NCBI GenBank assembly: GCA_024645155.1
Contig: JAHEGF010000069.1
Location: forward strand, 1-7,288
Length of the DNA stretch: 7,288 nt
Direction of reading: 5' to 3'
From: Phyllobacteriaceae bacterium
GTDB taxonomy: Bacteria; Pseudomonadota; Alphaproteobacteria; Rhizobiales; Rhizobiaceae
The position numbers were made by a program, and so were the translations under genes. Shown piece after piece: positions 6,001-7,288 of this stretch (position 1 is its first letter; each line of letters starts with the position of its first letter). The notes under the pieces are model-generated. The model ran no database searches and was not told where the DNA came from. It saw nothing but the letters and a program-made list of their open reading frames with translations.

Positions 6001-7288
6001 ATGCACATCTTGCAGAAATTCAAATCGACAGCAGCACGGTTTGGCCACGACAAAAAAGGCAATTTCGCAATACTGGCTGGTGTTATCATCCCCGTTGTTC
6101 TGGTTGCAGGCGGGTTCGCTGTCGATGTCGCGCAAATCAATACGACGAAATCCCATCTCCTGAATGCACTGGACGCTGCCGTTACATCAACCGCCCGCGA
6201 TATCACGACTGGCAAGATCGAGACAAAAGACGCCCGAGCGTCTGTTGAGAAATTCCTGTTCGCAAACGGTGTTACAGGTTTCGCCGATGCTGATCGCATT
6301 TCGCTGGACAATCTGGTCATCAACAAGACAGCGCGCACTGTGGAGGCCTCGGCAAGCGTGAAAGTCGATCTCGCTTTTCCGGTGTTCAATATTTCGAAGG
6401 AACAGAAAGTCTCGACACAGTCTGCGGCAGTTTATTCCGACCGAACTATCGAAGTATCGATGATGTTGGATGTGACAGGCTCCATGGGCGGCCAGAAGAT
6501 CAAGGACCTGAAAACCGCGGCCAAGAACGCAGCACGGCTCTTCCTTGAAGGCCAGGATGCGCAGAATCCGCGGGTGCGCGTTGCCGTGGTGCCTTACGCC
6601 GATGCGGTCAATACGGGTGTATTGAAAAACACCGTGTTCGTGGAAAAAAAGGGCGGCACAAACATACCGCCGCGTCTTGAGGATCCGATAGAAGCGGCAA
6701 CGGCTCCCGACAATTGTGCAACTGAACGCAAGGACAACTCTGGCAATGGACCGGCGATCAACGACGTGAGCCCCTATGCTGCGATGGTCAATCGTGATGA
6801 CCGGCTGGCATTTTGCCCGTCTGCGGCACTGCGCCCGCTGACGGCTGACCGTGACGCGGTCAACGCGACAATCGACAGCTTTTCAGCCAATGGCTATACC
6901 GCCGGGCATATCGGTATCCAATGGGCCTGGTACATGCTGTCGCCGAACTGGAAGAAGGTGATGACCGCGGAATCCGAGCCAGCCAGTTACAATACCAAGA
7001 AGACCGCAAAATACGCGATCCTGATGACCGACGGCGAATTCAATACCGCCTTTGCCGGTGTGCGCGAGGGCGACAATACGAGAGGCAGCCAGGGCTTCAA
7101 ATCACGCGATACAGCGGAGCTTTTATGTTCGGCCATGAAGAAGAAGGGCATTGAGATTTTCACTATCGGATTCATGCTGAACAATGAATCGGCGAAAGGC
7201 GTGTTGCGAAAATGCGCTTCCAACGACACCGGTTCGATCCAGCACTTTTATGACACTGCCGACGGTGAGGCACTCAACACGGCATTCG
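6001..7288 (+). CDS. TadG-like pilus-assembly protein with vWA domain (3' end outside window)
   Basis: The frame from ATG 6001 stays open for 429 codons to the window edge, so the gene is incomplete here. A short basic N-terminus (KKGNFAI, 18-24) leads into one hydrophobic helix at about 22-42 ending in GGFAVDVAQI, the layout of TadE/TadG-like anchors; most of the protein should lie outside the cytoplasmic membrane. A von Willebrand factor A domain starts near 149, with the metal-site motif DVTGSM (157-162), Thr300 in NGYTAGHIGIQWAW as a possible second metal ligand, and LMTDGE (341-346) with Asp344 as the third. Cysteines 239, 272, 376 and 405 could pair in the periplasm. Residues about 205-290 look like an insertion in the vWA fold. 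TadG proteins belong to Flp/Tad pilus systems, but no other tad gene is visible, so the precise role is inferred. The ribosome binding site GGAGA supports the start. Confidence 0.87.
   Translation, partial: MHILQKFKSTAARFGHDKKGNFAILAGVIIPVVLVAGGFAVDVAQINTTKSHLLNALDAAVTSTARDITTGKIETKDARASVEKFLFANGVTGFADADRISLDNLVINKTARTVEASASVKVDLAFPVFNISKEQKVSTQSAAVYSDRTIEVSMMLDVTGSMGGQKIKDLKTAAKNAARLFLEGQDAQNPRVRVAVVPYADAVNTGVLKNTVFVEKKGGTNIPPRLEDPIEAATAPDNCATERKDNSGNGPAINDVSPYAAMVNRDDRLAFCPSAALRPLTADRDAVNATIDSFSANGYTAGHIGIQWAWYMLSPNWKKVMTAESEPASYNTKKTAKYAILMTDGEFNTAFAGVREGDNTRGSQGFKSRDTAELLCSAMKKKGIEIFTIGFMLNNESAKGVLRKCASNDTGSIQHFYDTADGEALNTAF
6645..6671 (+). other. In-frame A-AAA-AAG run followed by a GC-rich hairpin
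   Basis: Codons 215-217 of the TadG-like gene (GAA AAA AAG) contain the heptamer A AAA AAG in the -1 slippage phase at 6645-6651. The inverted repeat GGCGG (6652-6656) / CCGCC (6667-6671), with a 10-base loop, follows at once. A -1 shift would add nine codons and stop at a TGA, giving a product of about 226 residues. Known frameshift sites have several bases between heptamer and stem, so the spacing is poor. Confidence 0.3.

Noticed and set aside
5882..6163. A 93-codon plus-strand open frame running into the TadG-like gene
   Set aside because: It overlaps the TadG-like coding region out of frame and lacks any family signature, whereas the frame from 6001 has a good ribosome binding site and clear domains.

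Overview
The window reads as an ordinary chromosomal segment from an alphaproteobacterium, most likely of the order Hyphomicrobiales (Rhizobiales). The reasons are the GC-rich coding sequence, protein sequences that look like the rhizobial/Brucella-type versions of their families, and the neighbourhood itself (rsmB, a heparinase II/III-like gene and purH in a row), which I recall as common in that order. I cannot resolve genus from sequence alone. No tRNA, rRNA, insertion sequence, phage gene or CRISPR array is visible.

Layout: (1) Bases 1-346 hold the 3' end of a UMF1-type major facilitator transporter on the plus strand. It converges, with only 5 bases between stop codons, on purH. (2) On the minus strand, reading from right to left, lie rsmB (3953-5302), a heparinase II/III-like gene (2084-3808, TTG start) and purH (352-1968). 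They are co-oriented with gaps of 144 and 115 bases, so they may form a loose operon or be read from separate promoters. (3) Diverging from rsmB is a small gene (5410-5667) for an SDHAF4/DUF1674 protein, a succinate dehydrogenase assembly factor family. (4) A 333-base non-coding stretch (5668-6000), rich in inverted repeats, precedes a TadG-like gene (6001 to beyond the right edge) with an N-terminal membrane anchor and a von Willebrand factor A domain. That gene is open at the window edge and has no stop codon here.

Functionally the block is mostly housekeeping: the last two steps of IMP synthesis (PurH), 16S rRNA m5C methylation (RsmB) and succinate dehydrogenase maturation (SDHAF4). The heparinase-like protein has no obvious export signal and no known substrate. 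The TadG-like protein is probably envelope-anchored and linked to Flp/Tad pilus biology, but no other tad gene is visible.

I did not find a convincing new system. The points that deserve a second look are small-scale: two in-frame A-AAA-AAG slippery heptamers (in purH and in the TadG-like gene), a near-identical short inverted-repeat motif on both sides of rsmB, a strong ribosome-binding site that points to an out-of-frame mini-ORF just before the SDHAF4 start, a perfect hairpin across the heparinase-like stop codon, and a structured leader before the TadG-like gene.
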